Below are positions 44,406-54,125 of a stretch of DNA of 64,000 nt, piece after piece. Position numbers and translations under genes: made by a program. Source of the stretch: Gordonia zhaorongruii (lineage in GTDB: Bacteria > Actinomycetota > Actinomycetes > Mycobacteriales > Mycobacteriaceae); the NCBI RefSeq assembly GCF_007559005.1, contig NZ_CP041763.1, forward strand, positions 3,070,463 to 3,134,462. The letters run 5' to 3'. The notes below the pieces were generated by a model. The model was given only the letters and a program-made list of their open reading frames with translations. It was not told the DNA's origin and ran no database searches. Every line of letters begins with the position of its first letter. The stretch's first letter is position 1.

Positions 44406-44861
44406 ATGCCGCGCCACTTCTCCAGCATCGACGACGTCCGCACCGCCCTCGGCGAGACGATCGGCCCGAGCGAGCCCATCGTCGTCGACCAGGCTCGTAT
44501 CGATGCGTTCGCAGCCGCGACCGGCGACCATCAGTGGATCCACGTCGACCCCGCACGGGCCGCAGACGGCCCCTACGGCACCACCATCGCGCACGGTTAC
44601 CTCACGCTGTCGCTGGTTCCCCTGTTCGGAGCCGACCTGGTGTCGTTCGATTTCGGTAGCGCACGCATCAACTACGGCACCGACAAGGTCCGCTTCCCGG
44701 CTCCGGTTCCGTCCGGATGCTCGCTCAGCGCCACCGTGACCTTCACCGACATCGCGGAGAAGCCGGACAGCGTCACACTCACCGCGCATTACGCCGTCAC
44801 TGTGGACGGTGCGGACAAGCCGTCGTGCATCGCCGACACTCTCGTGCGAATCGTGCTGTAG
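44406..44861 (+). CDS. (R)-specific enoyl-CoA hydratase, Rv0130/HtdZ-like
   Basis: The 151-residue protein has the same length as mycobacterial Rv0130 and strong similarity in ATGDHQWIHVDPARA and NYGTDKVRFPAPVPSG. The catalytic pair is Asp41 and His46. It hydrates 2-enoyl-CoA to (R)-3-hydroxyacyl-CoA, fitting the reductase two genes upstream. It starts four bases after the preceding stop. Confidence 0.9.
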   Translation: MPRHFSSIDDVRTALGETIGPSEPIVVDQARIDAFAAATGDHQWIHVDPARAADGPYGTTIAHGYLTLSLVPLFGADLVSFDFGSARINYGTDKVRFPAPVPSGCSLSATVTFTDIAEKPDSVTLTAHYAVTVDGADKPSCIADTLVRIVL

Positions 44862-44944
44862 CTGAGCGGCCGCGAACACCTTGCCGGTTTCCTCAGCGGA
44901 TACCTCACTGCCGTTATCGGTTGATTCTGGTGGCGCCCGGCCGG

Positions 44945-46222
44945 TTAGGCCACCTCGCTCGTTTCGGAGGCGGGCAGATCCTGCTTCCGGTTTCGAACGG
45001 CCAGCAGACTTCCCGCAACGAGCGCCGCCACCGTAGAAGCAACCAAGATCGCGACCTTGGCATGGTCGAGGGACGCGCCGAGGCCGGGGAAGCTCAGTTC
45101 GGCGACCAGAAGCGACACGGTGAAACCGATGCCCGCCAACAGGGAGATTCCGACGAGGTCGGCCCACCGGACGCGGGAGTCGAGTTCGCTACGAGTGAGC
45201 CTGAGGGTCAGCCAGGTGGCACCGAGGATCCCGAGTGGTTTACCTACGAGCAGACCCGCAATGACACCAACCGCTATGGGATCGGCGAACGTCTCGCGCA
45301 GAGCGGAACCGCCTGCGACGGTGACGCCGGCCGCCATGAACGCGAACACCGGGACGGCAAAGCCGGCCGAGAGAGGGCGGAAACGATGTTCGAACTGCTC
45401 GGATAGCCCCGACTCGGAACCGCCGGCGCGCACCGGAATCGCAAAGCCAAGGAAAACGCCCGCGATCGTGGCGTGGATGCCCGAGGCGTGCACGAGGCCC
45501 CAGACGGCGATACCGATCGGCAGGAGGATGATCCAGGCGGCCCACACGGTGCGCGCGAACCAGTCGGCGTATCGGTGAGCCAGCAACGCGAACAGGACCA
45601 ACGGGACGATGGAAGCCAACAGCGGCGTTGCGTGAACCTGATCGGTGTACACCAGCGCGATGATCAGAATGGCGATCAGGTCATCCACGACCGCCAGGGT
45701 CAGCAGAAACAGGCGCAGCGCAGCTGGGAGGCGCGACCCCACGACCGCGAGTACCGCGACAGCGAATGCGATGTCGGTGGCGGTGGGGATCGCCCAACCG
45801 TCGGCCCCTGAGGTGCCCCGGTTGATGCCGAAGTAGATGGCAGCCGGGACGAGGACGCCTCCGACAGCTGCGACGACAGGAACCAGCGCGGTTCGCGCTG
45901 ACCGTAACTGGCCTATGACGATCTCTCGTTTGAGTTCGAGCCCGACGAGGAAGAAGAAGATCGCCAACAACCCGTCGGCAGCCCAGGCGCCGATCGTCAG
46001 GTCCAGATGCCAGGGTTCGTACCCGATACGCGTCTCACGCACCGATTGGTAGGCCTCCGACCAAGGGCTGTTCGCCACTATGACGGCTGCGATCGCTGCC
46101 CCGACGAGTAGGAATCCACCCACGGTCTCGGTCCGCAAGATCTCGATAACCCGGCGTGTTTCAGCAATGGGAGCGCGTGCGAACGCGCGATTACGCAAGC
46201 GGGGGTTGGCGCGATTTGCCAC
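44945..46222 (-). CDS. nhaA: Na+/H+ antiporter NhaA
   Basis: NhaA exports sodium in exchange for protons. The 425-residue protein has about twelve helices and the signature TATDIAFAVAVLAVVGSRLP, followed by the ion-binding Asp pair in TLAVVDDLIAIL. The C-terminal LVGKPLGILG and ISLLAGIGFTVSLLVAELSF are also typical. The gene lies at the left edge of the suspected island, just before gene-free AT-rich DNA, so it may be core or part of the insert. Confidence 0.93.
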   Translation of the reverse strand: MANRANPRLRNRAFARAPIAETRRVIEILRTETVGGFLLVGAAIAAVIVANSPWSEAYQSVRETRIGYEPWHLDLTIGAWAADGLLAIFFFLVGLELKREIVIGQLRSARTALVPVVAAVGGVLVPAAIYFGINRGTSGADGWAIPTATDIAFAVAVLAVVGSRLPAALRLFLLTLAVVDDLIAILIIALVYTDQVHATPLLASIVPLVLFALLAHRYADWFARTVWAAWIILLPIGIAVWGLVHASGIHATIAGVFLGFAIPVRAGGSESGLSEQFEHRFRPLSAGFAVPVFAFMAAGVTVAGGSALRETFADPIAVGVIAGLLVGKPLGILGATWLTLRLTRSELDSRVRWADLVGISLLAGIGFTVSLLVAELSFPGLGASLDHAKVAILVASTVAALVAGSLLAVRNRKQDLPASETSEVA

Positions 46223-47014
46223 TGGGATCCCTCAGGTCGACAGCACGATATCCGTCGCCGACCAGACTTCCCGGCACACCGGTCGTCACTCTACGGACAT
46301 GGCGTCGACTCACGCCAAATCAGAGGTCCGCGCGATCTATCGCCGGTGAGTCGGCCGCCGGCTTCGGCTGGTGGAGTGTCAATATTCCCGTGTGCATTAT
46401 TCCTCCCGCTTCTTTACTTAATTCTAATAGCTATTACGTTGTTGTGCAACAGTTTTCACGAACTAGTTTTCTAATTACGTTGTCTTGTAACGCCATTGCC
46501 CATGGGGTTTGGTGCCACTACCCGAGGGGTTCAAAGTGAGTCATTTCCTGATACTTGGCCGTATGTGCGTGCGGGTGGCACGTAGAACAATCGGCCCATC
46601 AGGAACTACTACCCATACTGTTGCTTGCGTGTGATGTCCCGGTGGGATTGCCTACCGATGTGGTGGGTGTGCGAAGGCAGCAGGCAAATCATTTGCCGAA
46701 CAACTGATCACGTGGATGTAGGTACTTACCTTGCACGGGCGGTAGCAGAGCAATCGGCGGCGTCAATGCTCGTGCGGAACGGAACGGAACGGGACGGGGG
46801 CAGGTCCCTTCAATGATTGCTGGATCCGATCGGCTGTTCGTTTCGGGTGAACAGACCAGTCCGCTCGATGGCAGCGGTCTCCAGGTGACCGCTTGCTGTG
46901 AAAGGCCCAGGTGTGGTCGCTGGGCTCGATTGTTCGGTTTCTCGGGTGTGGCCGGTTGTCGATGTGGCGGCGTGGCCGCGTGGTGCGGCGATCAGCGCGC
47001 CCAGATCTTCTGTG
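46223..47014. other. gene-free, AT-richer stretch at the left end of the island
   Basis: No frame in this 792-bp stretch looks coding. Bases 46380-46500 are clearly AT-richer than the surroundings, with ATTACGTTGT at 46433 and again at 46474. A partial inverted repeat spans 46545-46605 (TTCCTGAT ... ATCAGGAA with GGCCG/CGGCC inside). It may be a junction left by integration. No tRNA gene is visible. Confidence 0.6.
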
Positions 47015-47842
47015 TTACTGGGTCGTTGATCGGGTGGCGGCCGTGTGGGCTCTGGTGGTCGTGGGTCGTGATGAGCGGGTGGCCCGGTAGTCGGGTTTCC
47101 ACGTCAGGAGCAGGGCCAGTGCGAGGAGTATTTCGGCGATGTCGCCCCAGTAGTACATGAGGGTTCCACCGGCCTGGAGTTCGCCCGCTGGGGCGTCGAC
47201 GTGAACAAACAGTCCGGCGTAGAGGAGTTGAGCGATGACGGCGTGGCCGGCGATGGCGATACCGAGGATGACGAGCCGGGCACGCACTGTCGGTCTGTCC
47301 GGGCCGGGGTCGGGTCCGGCGATCATCCACGCGAATAGGTATCCGGCAACGAAGAAGTGCAGGTGGATTGCCGTATGAAGGATTTCGTGGCGCTCCGAGA
47401 GCGCGAACAGCGGAGTGAAGTATAGCGCCGCTAGTCCTCCCAGGTTCGCCAGGAGAAGTACAGGTGCCCAGGTGAGCAGTCGTGCTGGTCTCGACCGCAT
47501 GAGGTGTACCAGCGATCGCCCTACGTGCGGGGGTGTTGAGCGCAGGGTGAGGGTCAGCGGTGCCCCGAGCATCATGGCCAGCGGCGCGAACATCCCGATG
47601 AGCAGGTGCCCGAGCATGTGATCGCTAAAGGTCGGCGAGTCGGAGGGTTGCAGTGCCGCGCCGAGCACAACGATACCGGCGACGAAGCTGGCTGTGCGCC
47701 AGTGGTTCCATCCTGCGGGTTCGCGTCCTCGTAAGTAGGCCGCTATCAGGTAGCAGGCGGCGACGCCGGCCAGGAGCACCCATCCGATGATCGTCTCCAG
47801 GGGCACGCTGTGCGCCGCGGAGTCGCCGTGCGCCGTCGTCAT
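47015..47842 (-). CDS. CtaG-type cytochrome c oxidase assembly protein
   Basis: The 275-residue membrane protein belongs to the caa3_CtaG family, linked to copper insertion into cytochrome oxidase. It has about seven hydrophobic helices, the conserved FSDHMLGHLLIGMFAPLAM, HTAIHLHFFVAGYLFAW and the end segment GGTLMYYWGDIAEILLALALL. The His residues could bind copper. The ATG 47842 overlaps the DUF2243 stop as ATGA; this gene pair is often seen on metal-resistance islands. Confidence 0.85.
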   Translation of the reverse strand: MTTAHGDSAAHSVPLETIIGWVLLAGVAACYLIAAYLRGREPAGWNHWRTASFVAGIVVLGAALQPSDSPTFSDHMLGHLLIGMFAPLAMMLGAPLTLTLRSTPPHVGRSLVHLMRSRPARLLTWAPVLLLANLGGLAALYFTPLFALSERHEILHTAIHLHFFVAGYLFAWMIAGPDPGPDRPTVRARLVILGIAIAGHAVIAQLLYAGLFVHVDAPAGELQAGGTLMYYWGDIAEILLALALLLTWKPDYRATRSSRPTTTRAHTAATRSTTQ

Positions 47843-48414
47843 CGTGGCGCAGTGGAGGTGTCTGGGTCGTCGAGGGCGGGGGTCAGGGGACGAGCTGTAC
47901 GTTGCAGCGCCCACCCGCCGAGCACGAGGAGCGCTCCGAAGATGAGGAAGCCGATGTCCCAGAGTGCTTGATGTTCGCCGCTACGCACGTGGTGGATCCC
48001 GAGAATGTGGTGGTCGATGATGCCTTCGACCAGGTTGAACAGGCCCCACCCGACGAGCACCCATCCCCACAGGGCCCGCGAGGTCCAGAGCCGGCGACGG
48101 TGTGTGGTGACTCGCGAGTACAAGAGCGCGAGCCCGATGAGCACGGCGAGCCAGGTGAAGGTGTGAAATAGCCCGTCCCACAGGGTGTTGATCTCGAGGC
48201 CGTGGACGGTGTCGTTCGGGTAGTAGTCCACCCCGATCCGGTCGTCGTTGGTGCTGGTCAGCATGTGGTGCCACTGCAGGATCTGATGGAGCAAGATGCC
48301 GTCGACGAATCCGCCCAGTCCTACCCCGAGCACGATGCCCGGCACGGCAAGCGATCGGGCTGTGTCGTGCGTGGCCTGCCTGCTCACACGAGTGTTCACG
48401 CGATCAACCCCCAC
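47839..48414 (-). CDS. DUF2243 membrane protein
   Basis: The 191-residue protein has four membrane helices and the family features GGFVDGILLHQILQWHHML and FNLVEGIIDHHILGIHHV, with many His residues that may bind metal or heme. DUF2243 has no proven function. It is coupled to the CtaG gene by an ATGA overlap. Confidence 0.85.
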   Translation of the reverse strand: MGVDRVNTRVSRQATHDTARSLAVPGIVLGVGLGGFVDGILLHQILQWHHMLTSTNDDRIGVDYYPNDTVHGLEINTLWDGLFHTFTWLAVLIGLALLYSRVTTHRRRLWTSRALWGWVLVGWGLFNLVEGIIDHHILGIHHVRSGEHQALWDIGFLIFGALLVLGGWALQRTARPLTPALDDPDTSTAPR

Positions 48415-48512
48415 ATTCGGACGGTGCTTTCACAGCGCATACCCCGTCCTGCGATGTGGCAACCCTGGTGGCGCTGGGCCCACCGGTGCGTGCGGTGGTC
48501 CGGTTGGGGTGG

Positions 48513-49118
48513 CTAGTGGGCAGGAAAGGTAGGTGGTCCGCTGTGCGGGCGTTGAAGTTGGGCGAAGGCGTCGATGGCTGCCACCGTCACCAGGGCGTCG
48601 AACAGTTTGTCGCCCTCGGCTGGTGCGGGGATGGCGGTCAGTACCGGTCCGAAAAAGCAGTGTCCGTCGATACAGATGATCGGGCTGCCGCCTGTGTCGC
48701 CGAGGTTGTCTTGGCTCTCCTGGTGAGCCACGCGCACAGAACCGTCGTAAGTGGGGTCGTCGATGCTGGTGGCAATCCTCGGGTCCAGGCCGCAGTCGGT
48801 GAGAGCAGCAGCGACCATCACGGTGGTCACCGCTTCGTCGTGGTGGTGCACGCGCTGACCCAACGCTGAGTAGAGCGGTCCCAACGCTGCGTCGCCGGCG
48901 CGATCATGCACGGCGGCCAGGACTCGTCCTAATTGGCGGGAGACGTCCATGTGGTGACGCTGCTGTTCGGGAACGTCTCTTCCTTCGTTGAGCACCGCCA
49001 AACTCATTTGGCGCCACTCGATGTCGACGTCGCGGTGTGCGGCGGCGCCGACAAGCCACCGGGAGGCAGCCCACGCGAAAGGGCAGGCGGGGTCGAAGTA
49101 GAACCGAACGGCGGTCAT
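48513..49118 (-). CDS. DsbA-like, mycothiol-dependent nitroreductase (Rv2466c) family
   Basis: The 201-residue thioredoxin-fold protein resembles Rv2466c, a mycothiol-dependent reductase. The redox motif is CPFA, so the second Cys of CPWC in Rv2466c is missing. MSLAVLNEGRDVPEQ and GGSPIICIDGHCFFGPVLTAIP are typical. The ATG 49118 has AGGAGG upstream. The lone Cys could work with mycothiol in a monothiol cycle. It follows DUF302 in the same direction, with 41 bp between. Confidence 0.82.
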   Translation of the reverse strand: MTAVRFYFDPACPFAWAASRWLVGAAAHRDVDIEWRQMSLAVLNEGRDVPEQQRHHMDVSRQLGRVLAAVHDRAGDAALGPLYSALGQRVHHHDEAVTTVMVAAALTDCGLDPRIATSIDDPTYDGSVRVAHQESQDNLGDTGGSPIICIDGHCFFGPVLTAIPAPAEGDKLFDALVTVAAIDAFAQLQRPHSGPPTFPAH

Positions 49119-49159
49119 AGATCCTCCTAGGGATAGGACGAGCTGGGCGATGCGGGTGG

Positions 49160-49564
49160 CTACCTCGAGGCCTCGAGCGAGGCGATTGCTGCGGTGAGTT
49201 TGACGGTGGCATCGTCGGCGATCGGGGTGAGCTCGGGCTCCCCGGAGACCTCGACCATGAGGTTGGGGTTCATCGCTTCGACGATCGAGTTCGAGGGGTC
49301 TTCGGGGTCGGTGCGCACGACGACGTTGCAGGGCAACAGCAGCCCGATCTGGCGATCCACTCCGAGTGCGCGGTGGGCCAATGCAGGATTGCACGCGCCG
49401 AGGATCAGGTAGTTCTCCATGTCCTCGTCGAGTTTCGCTTTGAGGGTGTCGGTGACGTTGATCTCGGTGAGGACGCCAAATCCTTGGTCGGCCAAAGCAT
49501 CTCGAACAGAGGCGACAGCTTTGTCGAAGGGCAGGTTCAGAACGGTCGAAATAGCGAGAGCCAT
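49160..49564 (-). CDS. DUF302 protein
   Basis: The 134-residue protein matches DUF302: LPFDKAVASVRDALADQGFGVLTEINV, NYLILGACNPALAHRAL and LLLPCNVVV. Members occur near sulfur-oxidation, metal and redox genes; their activity is unknown. GAAAGGA precedes the ATG. The Cys residues in GACNP and LPCNV are conserved in the family. Confidence 0.85.
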   Translation of the reverse strand: MALAISTVLNLPFDKAVASVRDALADQGFGVLTEINVTDTLKAKLDEDMENYLILGACNPALAHRALGVDRQIGLLLPCNVVVRTDPEDPSNSIVEAMNPNLMVEVSGEPELTPIADDATVKLTAAIASLEASR

Positions 49565-49641
49565 AACGAGTTTTCCTTTCAGTGGTGGTGCTACTGCACG
49601 GGCGGGGCAGCCATTGTCTATGGTGCCTGGTCGATCGTCGG

Positions 49642-51771
49642 TCAGTGCGAGAACGTGATGGAGGGCAGCACTCGGCGCAACCACGCCGGTGACCACCACG
49701 CGGCCCGGCCGGTCAGGCGCAGCAACGCCGGTAGCAGCATCAATCGGATCAGAACCGCGTCCAGCAGCACCGCCACACCCAGGATGATCCCCATCTCTTT
49801 GGGGGGCAACGGGTCAGCGAGGGCGAAGGTGAAGAACACTGCGACCATCACTGCCGCAGCAGCGAAGATGATCCGTCCCGAATGGGCCATGCCGTCGATC
49901 TGCGCGCGGTCGGGGTCACCGGTGCGTTCGTAGTGTTCTTTGGCGGTGGCCAGCAGGAAGACGGTGTAGTCCATCGCGATGGCGAAAATCATGGCGAAGA
50001 AGAACACCGGCCCCCAGCCGTCGAGGAAACCTTGCGGGGTAAATCCCAGCACCCCCGACAGGTGGCCGTCCTGGAAGATCAGCTTTGCCACCCCGAACGC
50101 TGCCGCCGTCGACAACAGGCTCACCAGGGTGCCGATCACCGCGATCAGCGGTGCTTGCAGTGCAAGCAACAACAGCACGAACCCCAGGACCAAGATGATG
50201 CCGACGATCAGCGGGAAGTAGTCGTTGAGGGCTTGTTGCAGATCGAGGTTCTCCGTCGCGGCGCCGCCGACCAGAACATCTGCGGGCAGGGCGGTACGCA
50301 GGTCATCGACGATGGTGGCCATGCGGGCATCGGAGGGGTCCACCGAAGGCAGCGCTTGCACCATCACATAATCGGTGCCATCGCCGGCCGGTTGCGGTGG
50401 GGTGAGCATCTCGATACCGGGAGTCTGGGAAGCCGTGGTGGCCGCCTGCTGCGCCTGGGCGGTAGGGGCGATGATCTGCAGCATGCCGGGAGCACCTTCA
50501 CCCATCTGCTGTTGGACCAGTTCATAGCCCTGCCGCACCGGCGCATCCTCGGGGACCACCGAGATCGAGGGCATGGCCACCTTGAGCCCGATGACCGGAA
50601 GGGCCAGCGCCACCAGCACGATCAGCGAGCCGACCGCAAACGGCCACGGATGATCGTGCAGGGCCTTTCCCCACCGCTCGAACAGCGGCGAACGATGCTG
50701 CTGGCGCTTGGCATACGGCAGCGACGCCGCGTTGACCTTCGAGCCCAGAGCGCCCAGGGTGGCCGGAAGCAACGTCAACGTCGCCGCCAAGACGAACGCC
50801 ACCGCAAGCATGATGCCCACCGCCATCGTCCGCACCGCAGGTGCTGGCACCAACAACACTGCCGACAAACTCACCAACACCGTGATCCCCGATAGCACCA
50901 CCGCTTTGCCGGCGGTGTCCATCGTCTCGGCCACCGCACCCGACCTGGTGCTGTGGTTCTTCAGGGCGTCACGGAAACGGGAGACGATGAACAGCGCGTA
51001 GTCGATCCCCAGGGCGAGGGCGAACATCATCGCAAAATTCATCGCCCACACCGATATCGGAGTGACCTGATTGAGAAGGACCAGGCCACCGGCCGAAGCA
51101 ACCAACCCTGCGATGGTCAACAACAGGGGCAACCCGGCGGCCACCAGCGAACCGAAAGCCAACACCATGATCGCCAACGTGACCGGCCAGGAAAACAGTT
51201 CAGCCTTGATCATCGCGTCGTGATTGGCCTTATTGAAATCGCTCCACAACGCAGAGGCACCCGTCGGATACACCTGCACACCATCACGCGAGAGTCCGGC
51301 GAGCTGCCCCTTGACATCGTCCACCGCCCGGACCATGTCGTCGGTGTTCGCATTCGCGCCCGCGATCAGGATCGCTGTGTGCTGATCCGGGCTGATCGTC
51401 ATCCCCGGCTGTGGGGCCAGCACCTCACCGAACCGGGAGTCACCCTCGAATACCGCCGCCGCGGCCGCAATCGTTTCCTGCATCGCCGGGCCGTCGACGG
51501 TGTCGCGGTCCGAATGGATGACAACCTGCACCGCAGCCGACGAGTTCCCGCCGAAGTGTTGCTGCGCGAGCTCACGTACCTGCACCGACTCCGAGCCATT
51601 CGCCTGCCACCCGGCCCCGGCCAACGAGGAAAACACCGACGGCGCAATGGCCCCCAAACCGATCAGCACCAGCAGCCACACCCCGAACACCACCCGCGCC
51701 CGGCCCGCCATCGACGCACCCCAGCGCCCCAGAACCCCAAAGGTGGTCGCGGTCGATCTGGTGTCGGTCAT
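49642..51771 (-). CDS. MMPL/RND-family transporter
   Basis: The 709-residue protein has about twelve membrane helices in two halves, each with a large external loop after its first helix. The proton-relay Asp-Tyr pairs are seen in ALGIDYALFIVSRFRDA and IAMDYTVFLLATAKEHYE. MMPL proteins export lipids or small molecules. AAAGGAG lies ahead of the ATG at 51771. Operator-like boxes upstream suggest repression by the divergent CsoR/CstR-type gene. Confidence 0.9.
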   Translation of the reverse strand: MTDTRSTATTFGVLGRWGASMAGRARVVFGVWLLVLIGLGAIAPSVFSSLAGAGWQANGSESVQVRELAQQHFGGNSSAAVQVVIHSDRDTVDGPAMQETIAAAAAVFEGDSRFGEVLAPQPGMTISPDQHTAILIAGANANTDDMVRAVDDVKGQLAGLSRDGVQVYPTGASALWSDFNKANHDAMIKAELFSWPVTLAIMVLAFGSLVAAGLPLLLTIAGLVASAGGLVLLNQVTPISVWAMNFAMMFALALGIDYALFIVSRFRDALKNHSTRSGAVAETMDTAGKAVVLSGITVLVSLSAVLLVPAPAVRTMAVGIMLAVAFVLAATLTLLPATLGALGSKVNAASLPYAKRQQHRSPLFERWGKALHDHPWPFAVGSLIVLVALALPVIGLKVAMPSISVVPEDAPVRQGYELVQQQMGEGAPGMLQIIAPTAQAQQAATTASQTPGIEMLTPPQPAGDGTDYVMVQALPSVDPSDARMATIVDDLRTALPADVLVGGAATENLDLQQALNDYFPLIVGIILVLGFVLLLLALQAPLIAVIGTLVSLLSTAAAFGVAKLIFQDGHLSGVLGFTPQGFLDGWGPVFFFAMIFAIAMDYTVFLLATAKEHYERTGDPDRAQIDGMAHSGRIIFAAAAVMVAVFFTFALADPLPPKEMGIILGVAVLLDAVLIRLMLLPALLRLTGRAAWWSPAWLRRVLPSITFSH

Positions 51772-51799
51772 CGCAGAAGCGCTCCTTTCGCACCGTGGC

Positions 51800-51815
51800 A
51801 TACCCCCACAGGTAT
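51800..51815. promoter_or_regulatory. CsoR/CstR-type operator, imperfect
   Basis: ATACCCCCACAGGTAT has the ATACCCC/GGTAT arms of the family. It lies about 30 bp before the MMPL start. Confidence 0.6.
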
Positions 51816-51833
51816 CGGTCTATGCCACGAGAC

Positions 51834-51851
51834 AATACCCCCTAGGGTATT
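51834..51851. promoter_or_regulatory. CsoR/CstR-type operator
   Basis: AATACCCCCTAGGGTATT is nearly a perfect palindrome with C/G tracts. It lies centrally in the divergent MMPL/regulator gap. Confidence 0.75.
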
Positions 51852-51880
51852 GATGTCAACGGTGTAGCATTCCGGGCTTG

Positions 51881-51896
51881 ATACCCCAGGGGGTAC
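51881..51896. promoter_or_regulatory. CsoR/CstR-type operator
   Basis: ATACCCCAGGGGGTAC is the third box. It lies about 43 bp before the regulator start, suggesting autoregulation. Confidence 0.7.
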
Positions 51897-51908
51897 CCTC
51901 GCGAGTAG

Positions 51909-52205
<297 letters not shown>

Positions 52206-52298
52206 CGTTGCTGTCGCCCCTGAGCCAGGGGTGGTGATTGACGCCGAACTCTCCTGAGGCACCGGGTGATGGTGGCGGCTTTGATGCGTGGGAGCGGT

Positions 52299-52967
52299 CT
52301 AGTTCGGTTGCTCGTGGCTATGGAGATAGGCGGTGTAGTCGCGCCCGGCGAGTGCGGCCCAGCTGGTGGTGGTTGTGGCGCTCAGCCCGAGTTGGGTGGC
52401 GATGACGGCGGCCGGTAGGTCGGCGCCCAGGACGAGCATGGCGTGGTTGCGGCTGATTCGGCTGGGAACGTCTGCGGCGGTGAGCTTTCGGCTCAGAGTG
52501 GCTATGTGCAGTGGATGGTGCGCCCGGCTTCCGGGAAAGAGGTAGTGCCCGCGGCCGTCTCTGGTGAGGGCGTTGGGGTTGGCTGACACCGTCTGGGCGA
52601 GTGTGTCGATGAGGTCGGCGAGGCGATCGGGCAGTTCGACGGGGTGGCGCGCCACGGTGATGTAGCGCCGGGCTTTTCGGCTCGTCAGCGACGAGGTGGT
52701 CAGATTCTGTAGTTGGGTTAGTCGCGCGCCGTAGAGCAGGACAAGCAACCCGGCCACGCGAATGGACAGATCAGCCGACGTATCCCCTGACAGTAGAGCC
52801 GCGATCGCTCGCTGGTGATCGTTTTCGTCGCCGGTCTGCGACGGAGGCGGGTTGATATACCGGCTGACCGACAGGTTGTGAGCCAGCCCGCGGTAGGTGA
52901 GCCAACCGATGAAACCGGCAATGTTGTTGGTGCGCTGGTGCCGGCCGCCGGTCCAGGCGTCCAACAT
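52299..52967 (-). CDS. degenerate tyrosine-recombinase-like domain, C-terminal part of the split zinc-ribbon protein
   Basis: The 222-residue frame (first ATG 52967) contains GARLTQLQNLT, resembling the box I Arg region of tyrosine recombinases, SRNHAMLVLGADLPAAVIATQLG, and AGRDYTAYL near the expected nucleophile. Canonical HxxR is not visible, so it is probably inactive as a recombinase. The same frame continues upstream without further stops to the TGA at 53091-53093, after which the zinc-ribbon protein begins, so this is best seen as the rest of one 608-codon gene. No ribosome site precedes the ATG at 52967. Confidence 0.6.
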   Translation of the reverse strand: MLDAWTGGRHQRTNNIAGFIGWLTYRGLAHNLSVSRYINPPPSQTGDENDHQRAIAALLSGDTSADLSIRVAGLLVLLYGARLTQLQNLTTSSLTSRKARRYITVARHPVELPDRLADLIDTLAQTVSANPNALTRDGRGHYLFPGSRAHHPLHIATLSRKLTAADVPSRISRNHAMLVLGADLPAAVIATQLGLSATTTTSWAALAGRDYTAYLHSHEQPN

Positions 52968-53090
52968 CGGCTGCGTGAGATCGTCTATTGTACAACCGGA
53001 TTCATCGAGGTGCGCTAGCAGCAGGATGGCGGTGCGGATCCGGCTACGTGCGTTGTCGGCGGCAGCGTGGGTGAATCGTCGGCGGCGGGA

Positions 53091-54125
53091 TCAGCGGCGG
53101 GCACGGCGCAAGATGGCCCAGTGTCCATAGGGCCCGATCAGCGAGCTCTGGTGGGGCGGCAGAGCAGCAGCGGTTTCGGTTATCCACGTCTCGAGCCGTT
53201 CTAGTGGTTCATCGCGCACCGGCAGGAGTCGGGCATCGATGAGCAACTCACGCAGGTGGTGCCGTCCCCACGTCGGTGGGCACTGGTCCAGTGTCCGGTG
53301 GCTCAAGGGTTCGTCGATCATCGCCAGACGGGTGAGCAGTGCCGAGGTGGTGGGTTTGCTCAGCCACCGCAGCGTCGAGTGCGGTTGGCCCCGATCCGCT
53401 AGATAGTTGGGCAGCGGCTCAAGGCCCACCGGTACCGATCCATGGGGACCGGTCAGCAGTTCACGGGTGAGCCGGATGATCGAACATCGGTAACAGGTCT
53501 GGGCAAAATGATGCGGTCCCCCGCGACCGCAGACGCTACACACGTAGCCGACCTCCGACCCAGCGCACGGGCCACATATCGGCTGCCCGGCAGCATCTCT
53601 CCCGATGAGCGCGCGATCGTTACTGCACAGCGCGCACCGCCCTGGGTGGTAGAGGGTTCTCCGGTAGCACCCCGGGCCCAGCGGCCACTGAGTATGGACT
53701 GGGCGCGACTGCGCGCAGATTCCGCATACCTTCGCCGGGGTGCTCGCGCAGCGATGGCACAGATCCACGGTGCCGGCGCGGGCCCGGATCGCGATCGGTG
53801 CGGGGGTGCCGCACTGTCCGCACCGGCGCGAGGGGGCGGTGTAGCAGCGTTGACACAGCTCACCTACCTCACTGGTGGCTTTGATGTGGTCGGTGCGGCC
53901 GCATCCGGCACAGCGCCGTTTGGGCCTCGAACAATGCACACACAACGGCTCATCCGCGGCGGTCCGCGTGGACGGCAGCTTCTGTTTGCCGCAGCTACTG
54001 CACTTCTCGTGGCGGCGGGCGTTGTAGCAGCGGCGGCACAGCCCGCCCTCGGGAGTCCGTTTGACCCGGGCGGCTATCCGCCCGCAGTCAGAGCATGGGT
54101 ATTTCGGAGGTACAGCGACGCTCAT
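53091..54125 (-). CDS. multi-zinc-ribbon protein, truncated by an in-frame TGA
   Basis: The 344-residue protein has at least eight CxxC pairs in the first 230 residues, beginning CSDCG, CRRC, CSSCG, CVHC, CAGCG, CQRC, CGQCG and CHRC, a string of zinc ribbons likely to bind DNA or protein. The rest is helical. It ends LRRARR followed by TGA, while the frame beyond the stop continues as RRRFTHAAADNARSRI into the recombinase-like domain. A single C-to-T change of CGA could have created the stop. It starts by ATGA overlap with the XRE gene. Confidence 0.75.
   Translation of the reverse strand: MSVAVPPKYPCSDCGRIAARVKRTPEGGLCRRCYNARRHEKCSSCGKQKLPSTRTAADEPLCVHCSRPKRRCAGCGRTDHIKATSEVGELCQRCYTAPSRRCGQCGTPAPIAIRARAGTVDLCHRCASTPAKVCGICAQSRPVHTQWPLGPGCYRRTLYHPGRCALCSNDRALIGRDAAGQPICGPCAGSEVGYVCSVCGRGGPHHFAQTCYRCSIIRLTRELLTGPHGSVPVGLEPLPNYLADRGQPHSTLRWLSKPTTSALLTRLAMIDEPLSHRTLDQCPPTWGRHHLRELLIDARLLPVRDEPLERLETWITETAAALPPHQSSLIGPYGHWAILRRARR

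Noticed and set aside
46433..46483. ATTACGTTGT direct repeat as attachment-site core
   Set aside because: Both copies are on the same side of the island and no copy was seen near 55.6 kb.
46625..47160. two short plus-strand frames in the AT-rich gap
   Set aside because: No family resemblance and Cys/Trp/Gly-rich composition; the second overlaps the end of the CtaG gene.
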